Positions 6,915-17,193 of a stretch of 18,266 nt of DNA are shown piece after piece (positions within the stretch are counted from its first letter, which is position 1; every line of letters begins with the position of its first letter). Under the pieces are notes generated by a model, which saw nothing but the letters and a program-made list of their open reading frames with translations, was not told where the DNA came from and searched no databases. Made by a program: the position numbers and the translations under genes. Source of the stretch: Gaiellasilicea sp035556515 (GTDB lineage Bacteria; Actinomycetota; Thermoleophilia; Gaiellales; Gaiellaceae); assembly GCA_035556515.1 (NCBI GenBank), contig DATMEO010000028.1, positions 1 through 18,266 of the forward strand. Direction: 5' to 3'.

Positions 6915-8416
6915 GTGACTCTCGCGACGTCGACCCGGCTCGGGGCGATCCCGCTCGGCTCGGGACGGACGCGCTTCGGCGTCTGGGCGCCGCACGCGCG
7001 CTCCGTTGCCGTCCGCGGGCAGCCGCTCGACGACCTCGGCGACGGGATCTGGGCAGGCGACGCGGAGGCGGCCGCGGGCGACGACTACCGCTTCGTCCTC
7101 GACGGCGGCGACGCCTGGCCCGATCCGTGCTCGCGCTGGCAGCCGGACGGGGTGCGCGGCCCGTCGCGCGTCCTCGACACGATCGGCTTCGAGATCGCGC
7201 CGGGGCCTGGGCTCGAGCTCGAGGAGCTCGTCCTCTACGAGCTCCACGTCGGCACGTTCTCGCGCGAGGGCACGTTCGCCGGCGTCGTTCCCCGGCTTGG
7301 CGCGCTCCGCGAGCTGGGCGTGACGGCGATCGAGCTGATGCCGGTCGCCACCTTCCCCGGCGAGCGCGGCTGGGGCTATGACGGGCTCTACACCTTCGCG
7401 CCGCACGAGGCCTACGGCGGGCCGGCGGGGCTGGCGCGGCTCGTCGACGTGGCCCATCGCGAGGGGCTCGGCGTGATCCTCGACGTCGTCTACAACCACA
7501 TCGGCCCCGGCAACGAGGCGCTGCGCGCGTTCGGGTCCTACTTCACCGACCGGCTGGGCGAGACGCCATGGGGCGACGCGCTCGACTACGCCCAGGCAGG
7601 CGTGCGCGAGTGGGCGCTCCAGAACGCAGAGTTGTGGGTGCGCGACTACCGGATCGACGGCCTCCGCCTCGACGCGGTGCATGCCGTCCACGACGACTCG
7701 TCCGTGCACGTGCTCGCGGAGCTGGCCGATCGCGTCCGCGCGGCAAACCCCGACGCGCTCGTGATCAGCGAGATGGGCGCGCCTGATTTCCGGCCGCTGG
7801 CCGACTGGGGCCACGACGCGATGTGGCTCGACAGCCTTCATCACGCGCTCCATGTTGCGCTCACCGGTGAGAGCGACGGCTACTACGCGGACTTCGACGG
7901 GTCGATGGCCAGGATCGCTGCAGAGCTGGCTCGGCCGGAGGGGCCGCGGATCGTTGCGGCCGCCCAGAACCACGACCAGGTCGGCAACCGCGCGCTCGGC
8001 GACCGGCTGCCGGAGGCGAAGCGGCGCCTGGCCGCCGCCGTCGTTCTCTTCAGCGCCTTCACGCCGCTGCTCTTCCAGGGCGAGGAGTACGGCGAGCGGG
8101 CGCCGTTTCGGTTCTTCACCGACCACATCGACCCCTTCATCGCCGACGCAACCCGCGAGGGCCGGCGGCGCGAGTTCCGGCACTTCGCGGGTTTCGGCGG
8201 CGAGGTGCCCGATCCGCAGCATGTCGACAGCTTCGCGCTGTCCAAGCTCTCGCCGCGCGAGCCCGAGCCGCTCTACGTCGACCTGCTTCGGCTGCGGCGT
8301 GAGCTGCCGCGCGAGCTGGAGGTCGCCTTCGACGAGGATGCACGCACGCTCGTGCTCCGCCGCGGCCGCGCGACGCTGCGCGCCGACTTCGCCAACGAGA
8401 CGGTGGAGCTGCAGGC

Positions 8417-8420
<4 letters not shown>
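6915..8420 (+). CDS. treZ: Malto-oligosyltrehalose trehalohydrolase
   Basis: Hydrolyses the alpha-1,4 bond next to the terminal trehalose unit of maltooligosyltrehalose, releasing free trehalose. The product is 501 aa, somewhat compact compared with the usual 560-600. A CBM48-like N-terminal domain (TRFGVWAPHARSVAV, about 19-33) precedes the GH13 barrel. By family pattern the catalytic residues are D253 in DGLRLDAVHAVHD, E286 in VISEMGAPDF and D354 in AQNHDQVGNRALGDRL. The strongest TreZ markers are WLDSLHHALHVALTGESDGY and LLFQGEEYGERAPFRFFTDH. The frame extends upstream, but GTG 6915 gives the expected N-terminus and starts 13 nt after the exporter. It has a poor ribosome binding site, possibly because it is coupled to upstream translation or leaderless. 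The stop overlaps the glgX start (GTGA). Confidence 0.95.
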
Positions 8421-10533
<2,113 letters not shown>

Positions 10534-10534
<1 letters not shown>

Positions 10535-12438
10535 TGGCTGCGCCCCGCGCGACGTACCGGCTCCAGCTGGGGTCGTCCCTCGGCTTCCAGGAGGCGCGCG
10601 AGCTCGTCCCGTACCTCGCCGAGCTCGGCGTCTCGCACCTCTATCTCTCGCCCTCGCTCCAGGCGCGCCACGGGTCGACGCACGGCTACGACGTCGTCGA
10701 CCCGACGCGCGTCTCGGAGGACCTCGGCGGCGAGGACGGGCTTCGAGCGCTCGGTTCGGCCGCGCGGGATGCGGGCTTGGGGATCGTGCTCGACATCGTC
10801 CCGAACCACATGGCCGCGACGGACGAGAACCCGTTCTGGCGCGATCCGCTCTGGCGCGCGAGGTTCTTCGACCTCGACTGGCGCACGGGCGTCCACCGCC
10901 GCTTCTTCGACGTCGGTGAGCTCGCGGGCGTGCGGATGGAGGATCCTGAGGTCTGGGAGGTGACGCACCAGAAGGTGCTCGCGCTGGCGCGCGACGGTGT
11001 CATCGACGGCGTCCGCGTCGACCATCCGGACGGGCTCTCGAACCCGCGCCGCTACCTCGAGCGCCTGCGCGAATCCGGGATCGAATGTGTCTGGGTCGAG
11101 AAGATCCTCGAGCCCGGCGAGCGGCTGCGGCCGGAGTGGCCGGTCGAGGGGACGACCGGCTACGACTTCCTCAATGACGTCACGGCGCTCTTCGTCGATC
11201 CCAACGCCGAGGAGCCGCTGACGCGGCTGTACGAGGAGTTGACCGGCGAGAGGCGGTCGTTCGCCGAGCTGGCGGCGGAGGCGAAACGGGAGCAGGCGTC
11301 GGCGACCTTCGCCGAAGAGGCGGCTCAGCTGGCGTCGAAGCTGCCCTTCGACGCCGACCTGGAGCAGGCGCTTGCCTCCTTCCACGTCTACCGCACCTAC
11401 GTCGAGCCGGACACCGGCTTGGTCGTCGACGCAGACCGGGCGGCCGTAGCGGAGGCCGGCCTGCCCGCCGAGCTCGCCCGGATCCTCCTGCTCGAGGAGC
11501 GCGGGCACGACGCGTTCGTCGTCCGCTTCCAGCAGACGACGCCGCCCGTGCACGCGAAGGGAGTGGAGGACACGGCGTTCTACCGCTGGAACCGGTTCGT
11601 GGCACTGAACGAGGTCGGCGGCGACCCTGCGCGCTTCTCGTTCCCCGTCGCCGGTTTCCACGAGGCGAATCTCGCTCGCCCGCCCGGCGGGCTGCTGGCG
11701 ACGACGACGCACGACACGAAGCGGAGCGGCGACGTCCGCGCGCGGCTCGTCGCGATCTCGGAGGATCCGGGCGCGTGGGCGGCGATCGTCCGCGCTCGCG
11801 TCGGCGGCTGGCGCGATCCCAACGAGGCGTATCTGATCCTGCAGACGGTCGTCGGCGCCTGGCCGCTGACCGTCGAGCGTCTGGACGAGTACCTGGAGAA
11901 GGCGCTGCGCGAGGCGAAGGTGAACACGAGCTGGATCGACCAGGATCACGAGTGGGAGGCCGGTGCGAAGGCCTGGGCGCTCGGCTTGCTCGTGGACGAG
12001 GAGCTTGGTGCGTACGCGAAGCTGCTGGCGCGGCGTGTGGAGAGCATCGTGCTCGGGACGACGCTGCTGAAGCTGACGGTGCCGGGCGTCCCCGACATCT
12101 ACCAGGGCGACGAGCTGCCGTTCCTCGCGCTCGTCGACCCCGACAACAGGCGGCCCGTCGACTGGGAGCTCCGCCGGCGTCTCCTCGCGTCGGGTGAGCC
12201 GCCGCCGAAGCTCGACCTGATCCGGCGCACGCTCGCACTCAGGGCCCGGCGGCCGGATGTGTTCGCAGGCACGTACGAGCCGATCGAGGCGGGCGCGGAC
12301 GTCTGCGCGTTCACGCGCGGCGGCGAAGTGCTCGTGGCGATCGCGGTCCGCGGCGACCTCTCATCGTTCGAGCCGCCGCCGGGACCGTGGCGCGACATCG
12401 TCCGAACCAGCCACCTACTCCTGTCCGAACGGCCCTAG
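10534..12438 (+). CDS. treY: Malto-oligosyltrehalose synthase
   Basis: Rearranges the reducing-end alpha-1,4 link of a malto-oligosaccharide into the alpha,alpha-1,1 link of a trehalosyl end, the step before TreZ. The product is 634 aa, shorter than the common 700-800, apparently through shorter insertions, since the motif order is intact. It begins with the typical ATYRLQLGSSLGFQEARELVPYLAELGVSHLYLSPSL region. By family pattern the catalytic residues are D163 in GVRVDHPDGL, E189 in VWVEKILEPGE and D394 in TTTHDTKRSGDVRARL. Other markers are IVPNHMA, HAKGVEDTAFYRWNR and VPGVPDIYQGDELPFLALVD. The GTG start lies on the preceding stop (TAGTG), giving tight coupling. It is the last gene of the block and converges on the c-di-GMP gene. 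Confidence 0.95.
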
Positions 12439-12489
12439 CAACCCGCAACAATTCGCCAACTCTTTGTCCCCCACCGTCCGCGTGCGACA

Positions 12490-12531
12490 TGTCCGGGGAC
12501 AGTCCCCGGACACGTCCGCCGCGGACGTGTC
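12490..12531. terminator. Two overlapping perfect palindromes between convergent genes
   Basis: Palindrome one (12490-12512) has arms TGTCCGGGGAC and GTCCCCGGACA around a single A. Palindrome two (12509-12531) has arms GACACGTCCGC and GCGGACGTGTC around a single C. They share GACA at 12509-12512, so only one full hairpin can form at a time. The location in the 109-nt gap between treY and the opposing gene suits a bidirectional terminator. There is no U-tract on either strand, so it would act as a hairpin-only or Rho-assisted site. A dispersed palindromic repeat is an alternative. Confidence 0.55.
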
Positions 12532-12547
12532 GTTCCCGGCGCGGCGC

Positions 12548-15232
12548 TCAGTCGGGCGGCGGTGCGTGCTCGAGCACCCGCAGGCAGACCTCGACAACGC
12601 ATGGGTCGAACTGCGAGCCCGCCGCCTCCTCGAGCCGCCGCAGCGCCTCCCGCGGATCGAGCGCGCTCCGATACGGGCGATCCGTCGTCATCGCGTGGAA
12701 GGCATCGCAGGCGAAGATGATCCGCGCCTCGAGCGGAATCTCCTCACCGGCCTTTCGGTCCGGATACCCGGCGCCGTCCCAACGCTCGTGGCAGGCCCGC
12801 ACGATCCCGCAGACGTCCTGCAGTTGGTCGATCGGCGCGATGATCTTCGCGCCCAGCTCGGGGTGGGTCTCGATCAGCTCGCGCTCCTCGTCCGTCAGCG
12901 GCCCCGGCTTCAGCAGGACGGAGTTGGGGATCCCGATCTTGCCGATGTCGTGGAAGAGCGCGCCGAGCTCGAGTCGCTTCAGGGTCTCGCCGTCGAGTCC
13001 GAGCTCCTGCCCGACGAGGATCGCCGTGTCGGTGATCCAGCGAGCGTGCGACGACGTGTACTCGTCGCGCGCCTCGAGCGCGTTCGCGAGCGCCTCGACC
13101 GTGGACAGGAACGTGCGCTCGAGTCCCTCGAAGCTCGATGCGTTCGCGATTGCGAGCTTCGCCTGGTGCGCGAGCCCGCCGAGCAGGTCGAGCTCCCGGC
13201 CGCCGTACTCGACGTCCGGACGCGCTGCGACCGCGATCGCGCCCCAGCGGCCCTCGACCACGAACGGTGCGACGACGGACGGCGGATCTGCGAGCACGAA
13301 CGGCTCGAGCCTGTGCGTGAGCGTTCCGGCGACCCGGTCGCCCGGCGCCGACCCGGCGCCGACCGCCGCGCGGACGACGACGTCCCCTCCGGCCGACTCC
13401 TGGAGCCAGAGCGAGGCGTGCGGCGCGGAGATCAGCAGTGCCGCCCCCTCGACCACGCGCTCGAGCACGCGCTCGAGGCCCTCGGCGGCGGCGAGGTCGC
13501 GCCCGAACTCGAGCAGCGCCTTCGCGCTCTCGGCCTCACGCCGCTGCGCCTCGTACAGGCGGGCGTTCTCGAGCGCGACGGCGGCATGGCCGGCCAGCAC
13601 CTCGAGCAGGCGGAGGTCGTCCTCGTCGAACTGGCTCAGGCCCAGCTTGGAGACGACGATCGCGCCCGTGACCCGGGAGCCGTAGTGGAGCGGTACGGCG
13701 ATGATCGACTCCTCGATGCTCGGCGTTCCTTCGACCTCGACCGCGAACTCGCATTCGGACGCGTCGTCGAGCAGGAGCGGATCGCCGGTCTCGACGACGT
13801 GGCCGGTCAGCCCCTCGCCGACGCGGGTCCGGAAGACCTGCGCCGCTGTCCGGTCGGGGGCGGTCAGCTCGCCCTGGAACGCGATCGGCGTCAGCTCCTC
13901 GCCGTCGCGGATGAAGACGCGGCAGTTGTGGTAGTCGATCAGCTGCCGGAGCTCGTTCGCGATCGCCATTCCGATCTCGCGGACGTCGTTCGAGCGGTTG
14001 AGCTTGCCGGCGAGCGACTGGAGCATCTTCAGGTGCGCGATCGAGCGGATGTCCTCGCCTCCGCGGGTGTGACCGCCGACCGGGCGCTCGGTGTCGGAGT
14101 CGTCGAAGAAGACGACCTGACTCTTGCCGCGCGCCTTCGCGGTCATCATCGCCGCCTCGGCGCAGGCGACGAGCTCGCGCGGGTTGGCCGCGTGCTCCGG
14201 GCCCTGGGCGATCCCGATCGAGACGGAGATCCTGCCGGCGAGCCCGAGCTCGACCTGGTCGAGGCGGTCGGCGAGCCGGCGCGCGAGCGTGATCGTGCGC
14301 TCCTCGCGGCTGCCGGGGACGATCACCGCGAACTCCTCGCCGCCGATCCGGCAGACGACGTCGCCGCCGCGCACCGAGGCGCGCAGATGATCCGCGAGCT
14401 CGGCCAGCACCTCGTCGCCGACGGCGTGCCCGAAGACGTCATTGACCTTCTTGAAGTCGTCGATGTCGATCATCACGACCGCCACGTTCGTGTGCTCGGA
14501 GGACGCGCGCGTCAGCTCACGGCGGAGTCGCTCGTGGAAGTAGCGGTGGTTGTAGAGGCCGGTCAGCGAGTCGGTCTGTGCCTCGCGCTCGAGCCGTGCG
14601 CGGATGTGTGCGTTGTCGAGCGCCAGCGCAGCCGCGTCGCCCAGCCGCTGCGCGAGCTCGAACTCGACGTCGCTGAACGAGGCGTGCTCGCCGATCCGGT
14701 AGACGTTGAGCGTGCCCTTGAGGACACCTCGCGCGATCAGCGGCACGACGATCAGCGCCTCGGGGTCGACCGGCGTTCCCGGCACGAACGCGACCCGGGG
14801 ATCCAGGTGGGCCTGGTTCGAGAGCACGGGCTCGCGGTGCTCGACCGCCCAGCCCGTGATCCCGACGCCGAAAGGAAAGGTGTCGTTGAGGATCTCGTCG
14901 GCGTAGTCGCTGCGGACGAGGGCCGGCACCAAATGCCGCTTCGGCTCGTCCGCCTCGTAGATGTGTAGCGCCTCGTAGGGGACGATCTCGTCGAGCGTGT
15001 CAGCAATCCGGACGAGCAGCGAATCGAGACTCTGCTCCGAGAGCAGGTCGTGGAAGACGTCCGCGAGGCGACGGTAGGAGTCGGCGGAGGGCGCGACGCC
15101 CGGTACCGGATCGGCGCCGACCAGCCGCATGCGCGGCGCGCCGAGATCGGGTGCTGTGCGTGCTGGTTCGTCCATGTACCGGGAGCGGGCCGCCGCGGGG
15201 GTACGCCGCAGGGAACCCACCGGACGGATCAT
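12548..15232 (-). CDS. GAF-GGDEF-GAF-GAF-HD-GYP cyclic-di-GMP signalling protein
   Basis: Predicted cytosolic protein combining synthesis and degradation of c-di-GMP under three ligand-sensing GAF domains (894 aa from this start). The approximate order is GAF 65-207, GGDEF 218-378, GAF 415-555, GAF 578-700, HD-GYP 712-890. The GGDEF site reads GGEEF (297-301), an active-type variant, with an RGGD product-inhibition I-site (288-291) placed exactly five residues before it. The HD-GYP domain has H729, the HD pair in LFHDIGKIG (H761, D762), H790, HERWDGAGYP (815-824) and CDAFHAMTTDRPYR (D843), so the metal and GYP residues look intact. No transmembrane segment is visible. ATG 15232 is chosen for a modest AAGGCGG upstream; ATG 15280 (910 aa) and ATG 15175 (875 aa) are alternatives, as the first 35 or so residues are Arg-rich and domain-free. 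It is convergent with treY and divergent from the importer. Confidence 0.9.
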   Translation of the reverse strand: MIRPVGSLRRTPAAARSRYMDEPARTAPDLGAPRMRLVGADPVPGVAPSADSYRRLADVFHDLLSEQSLDSLLVRIADTLDEIVPYEALHIYEADEPKRHLVPALVRSDYADEILNDTFPFGVGITGWAVEHREPVLSNQAHLDPRVAFVPGTPVDPEALIVVPLIARGVLKGTLNVYRIGEHASFSDVEFELAQRLGDAAALALDNAHIRARLEREAQTDSLTGLYNHRYFHERLRRELTRASSEHTNVAVVMIDIDDFKKVNDVFGHAVGDEVLAELADHLRASVRGGDVVCRIGGEEFAVIVPGSREERTITLARRLADRLDQVELGLAGRISVSIGIAQGPEHAANPRELVACAEAAMMTAKARGKSQVVFFDDSDTERPVGGHTRGGEDIRSIAHLKMLQSLAGKLNRSNDVREIGMAIANELRQLIDYHNCRVFIRDGEELTPIAFQGELTAPDRTAAQVFRTRVGEGLTGHVVETGDPLLLDDASECEFAVEVEGTPSIEESIIAVPLHYGSRVTGAIVVSKLGLSQFDEDDLRLLEVLAGHAAVALENARLYEAQRREAESAKALLEFGRDLAAAEGLERVLERVVEGAALLISAPHASLWLQESAGGDVVVRAAVGAGSAPGDRVAGTLTHRLEPFVLADPPSVVAPFVVEGRWGAIAVAARPDVEYGGRELDLLGGLAHQAKLAIANASSFEGLERTFLSTVEALANALEARDEYTSSHARWITDTAILVGQELGLDGETLKRLELGALFHDIGKIGIPNSVLLKPGPLTDEERELIETHPELGAKIIAPIDQLQDVCGIVRACHERWDGAGYPDRKAGEEIPLEARIIFACDAFHAMTTDRPYRSALDPREALRRLEEAAGSQFDPCVVEVCLRVLEHAPPPD

Positions 15233-15283
15233 CGCGAGATTCCGCCTTGCGGCTCTCCCTCTTTCGGGTGAGACGGCCATTGC

Positions 15284-15313
15284 TTGACAACAGTGGTGCC
15301 GCCTCTGTTGTAT
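15284..15313 (+). promoter_or_regulatory. Promoter of the amino-acid importer operon with an embedded inverted repeat
   Basis: A perfect TTGACA (15284-15289) is followed by 18 nt and TTGTAT (15308-15313), a plausible sigma-70-type promoter. ACAACAG (15287-15293) and CTGTTGT (15305-15311) form a perfect 7-bp inverted repeat with an 11-nt spacer. The repeat covers parts of both hexamers, which is good placement for an operator. The predicted transcript would start at or next to the GTG at 15319, so the first gene may be leaderless. Confidence 0.5.
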
Positions 15314-15318
15314 GGCTG

Positions 15319-16152
15319 GTGCGAGTGGTGACGATCGCTGAGAGTTCGGCCCCTGCGGCGACGACGGAACCCGTCGTTCGGCTCGAAGCCGTCCACAAGA
15401 ACTTCGGCGACAACCACGTCCTGCGGGGCATTGACCTCGAGGTGCGCAGCCGCGAAGTGCTGACGATCGTCGGGCCGAGCGGCAGCGGCAAGAGCACGCT
15501 GCTCCGCTGCGTCAATCTGCTCGAGCCGGTGAACGACGGCCGGATTTACTTCGAGGGCGAGGAGATCACGCGCAAGGGCGCCGACCTGTCGGCGACGCGG
15601 CAGCGGATCGGGATGGTCTTCCAGCAGTTCAACCTCTTCCCGCACCTCACGGTGATGAACAACTTGACCCTCGCCGTGCGCCGGATCCGGCGCCAGCCGA
15701 AAGCAGACGCCGAGGCGCGCGCGATGCAGCTGCTCGAGCGCGTCGGCCTGACGGAGAAGGCCGGCCAGCACCCGCACCAGCTCTCGGGCGGCCAGCAGCA
15801 GCGAGTCGCGATCGCCCGCGCGTTGATGATGGAGCCACACGTGATGCTCTTCGACGAGGTCACCTCCGCGCTCGACCCGGAGCTCGTCGGCGAGGTGCTG
15901 ATCGTCATGCGCGACCTGGCGCGTGACGGGATGACGATGCTCGTCGTCACCCACGAGATGCAGTTCGCGCGGGAGGTGGGCGACCGGTTGATCTTCATGG
16001 ACGAAGGGCGGATCGTCGAGCAGGGTGTCCCCGCCGATGTGCTCGATCGCCCCCAGGAAGAACGGACGCGGAGGTTCCTGCGCCGCTCGCTTCAGCTTGC
16101 AGGCTCGCTCGAAGAGTTGTCAGTCACCGACGAGGAAGGAGCACGTGCATGA
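15319..16152 (+). CDS. Polar amino-acid ABC importer, ATP-binding subunit
   Basis: ATPase of a PAAT-family importer (GlnQ/HisP/GluA type), 277 aa. Walker A is GPSGSGKST (52-60), the Q-loop is FQQFNLFPH (Q102), the signature is LSGGQQQRVAIARAL (from 155), Walker B is VMLFDEVTSALDPEL (D179, E180) and the switch histidine is H212 in VVTHEMQFAREVGDR. The EVTSALDPELVGEVL sequence is typical of this family. The frame runs back to 15151, but that extension lies upstream of the promoter; GTG 15319 fits the predicted transcription start, and GTG 15325 or 15328 are close alternatives. The stop overlaps the binding-protein start by 4 nt (ATGA). Together with the binding protein and two permeases it forms one uptake operon. 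Confidence 0.92.
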   Translation: MRVVTIAESSAPAATTEPVVRLEAVHKNFGDNHVLRGIDLEVRSREVLTIVGPSGSGKSTLLRCVNLLEPVNDGRIYFEGEEITRKGADLSATRQRIGMVFQQFNLFPHLTVMNNLTLAVRRIRRQPKADAEARAMQLLERVGLTEKAGQHPHQLSGGQQQRVAIARALMMEPHVMLFDEVTSALDPELVGEVLIVMRDLARDGMTMLVVTHEMQFAREVGDRLIFMDEGRIVEQGVPADVLDRPQEERTRRFLRRSLQLAGSLEELSVTDEEGARA

Positions 16153-17063
16153 AGAGGACTCTCCTGGCCACTGCGGGAGTCGCCGTCGTAGCGGTCTTCG
16201 CCGCCACGATCGGCCTCGCTCAGCCCACCGCGACGACAGGCGGGGTCAGCGCTGCTGCGCCGGCGCCGCTGCCGAAGCTGCCGGCGAACATCAAGTCCCG
16301 GCAGCGGTTCATCGTCGGCGTCAAGTGCGATGCGCCGCCGTTCGGCTACATCAACGTCCAGGGCAAGAACGCCGGCTTCGACGTCGAGATCGCGAAGTGG
16401 TTCGCACGCTACGCGTTCGGCCGAGAGAACCGCGTTTCGTACGTCTGTGCGCCTACGCCCGCACGCGAGCCGCTGCTGACGACGGATCGTGTCGACCTCG
16501 TCATCTCGACGTTCACGTACACCGCCGACCGCGACACGCGGATCGACTTCTCCCGCGCGTACTACAAGGCGACAGGGCGGCTGCTCGTGAAGAACAACGG
16601 GCCGGTGCAGACGATCGCCGACATCCGGAACCGGAAGGTGGCGACGACGAGCGGCTCGATCTACGACCGCTGGCTGAAGCGCTGCCACACGAGCACCGAA
16701 GTGACGGTGACGGACAGCTTCACGAACGCCCTGCTCGCGTTCAACCAGGGCCGAGCGGACGCGCTGATGTGGGACGACACCGTCCTCGTCGGCGTCGCGG
16801 CCGCGGATCAGTCCGCGAAGCTGACGAACGACACGTTCCTGGACCTGCCGTACGGGATCGGGATCAAGCAGGGGAACACCGCGCTGAAGCGCTGGGTCGA
16901 CTCGCGGCTCGAGCTGATGCGGAAGAAGGACACGTTCATGTCGATGCTCCGCAACAACGTGCCGGGGCGCTTCGTCGCCGGCTTCTCGAGGAACATCCTC
17001 CGGCCGAACAACACGTTCACGTACGCGCCGGCGAGCGCTCCGAGCGCGGACACCGTTTGCTAG
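16149..17063 (+). CDS. Amino-acid ABC importer, extracytoplasmic substrate-binding protein
   Basis: Family 3 binding protein (PBP2 fold), 304 aa, delivering an amino acid, probably acidic or polar, to the downstream permeases. The N-terminus (MKRTLLATAGVAVVAVFAAT) is a signal peptide with a likely cleavage after GLA near residue 24. There is no lipobox cysteine, so it is not an obvious lipoprotein. Ligand-site landmarks are R106 in TPAREPLL, R128 in FTYTADRDTRIDFSRAYY (carboxylate binding) and D209 in ADALMWDD (amino binding), with VKCDAPPFGY at the start of lobe 1. Four cysteines are present (60, 100, 179, 304), the last being the C-terminal residue. A perfect AAGGAG at 16136-16141, 7 nt before the ATG, is one of the strongest ribosome binding sites in the window, fitting the high dose such proteins need. 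Confidence 0.92.
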   Translation: MKRTLLATAGVAVVAVFAATIGLAQPTATTGGVSAAAPAPLPKLPANIKSRQRFIVGVKCDAPPFGYINVQGKNAGFDVEIAKWFARYAFGRENRVSYVCAPTPAREPLLTTDRVDLVISTFTYTADRDTRIDFSRAYYKATGRLLVKNNGPVQTIADIRNRKVATTSGSIYDRWLKRCHTSTEVTVTDSFTNALLAFNQGRADALMWDDTVLVGVAAADQSAKLTNDTFLDLPYGIGIKQGNTALKRWVDSRLELMRKKDTFMSMLRNNVPGRFVAGFSRNILRPNNTFTYAPASAPSADTVC

Positions 17064-17092
17064 CAGCGGTCGACCGCAACATCACGACCATG

Positions 17093-17122
17093 GGAAGCGG
17101 CCGCGAACACGCGGCCGCTTCC
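17093..17122 (+). terminator. Perfect 13-bp hairpin after the binding-protein gene
   Basis: Arms GGAAGCGGCCGCG and CGCGGCCGCTTCC pair perfectly around an AACA loop. It starts 30 nt after the stop codon and lacks a following T-run (TCGTCGTGC). It is best read as a partial attenuator or 3'-end stabiliser allowing some read-through to the permeases, rather than a full terminator. Confidence 0.6.
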
Positions 17123-17132
17123 TCGTCGTGCT

Positions 17133-17192
17133 GGATGGCTGGCGCCATGATCTCGCGTCCCGAGGCCGGCGACCTCATGACGTCAGCCATCC
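17133..17192 (+). promoter_or_regulatory. Long imperfect stem-loop abutting the permease start codon
   Basis: Segments 17133-17150 and 17175-17192 pair over 18 positions with one C/A mismatch and one G-U pair, and a small inner hairpin (CTCG/CGAG) lies in the loop. The stem ends one base before the ATG at 17194. No Shine-Dalgarno sequence is visible there, so the structure may limit permease translation. It could also be a short palindromic insertion. Confidence 0.5.
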
Positions 17193-17193
17193 G

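Larger units (their letters stand above)
17064..17193 (+). other. Structured intercistronic region between binding protein and permease
   Basis: No gene is seen in these 130 nt. The region holds a 12-bp palindrome (17066-17077, GCGGTCGACCGC), a perfect 13-bp hairpin (17093-17122) and a long imperfect stem (17133-17192) ending one base before the permease ATG. Such regions between a binding protein and its permeases commonly reduce downstream expression or protect the upstream mRNA; that role is inferred. Confidence 0.6.

Noticed and set aside
12439..12547. Possible small gene between treY and the c-di-GMP gene
   Set aside because: Only palindromes are visible; no start with a ribosome binding site and no conserved-looking peptide in either strand.
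12257..14968. A 903-codon open frame on the + strand, antisense to the c-di-GMP gene
   Set aside because: Its translation is Arg/Asp/Val-rich with no recognisable domain, it starts inside treY, and the opposite strand encodes five well-formed domains. It is a frame opened by high GC.
15151..15318. Upstream extension of the importer ATPase
   Set aside because: It would place the coding start upstream of the TTGACA promoter and overlap the start of the opposing gene; the extra residues do not resemble the family.
17178..17185. TGACGTCA, resembling a eukaryotic CRE site
   Set aside because: An isolated 8-bp palindrome in a bacterial intergenic stem; it has no meaning as a CRE here and partly belongs to the right arm of the long stem-loop.
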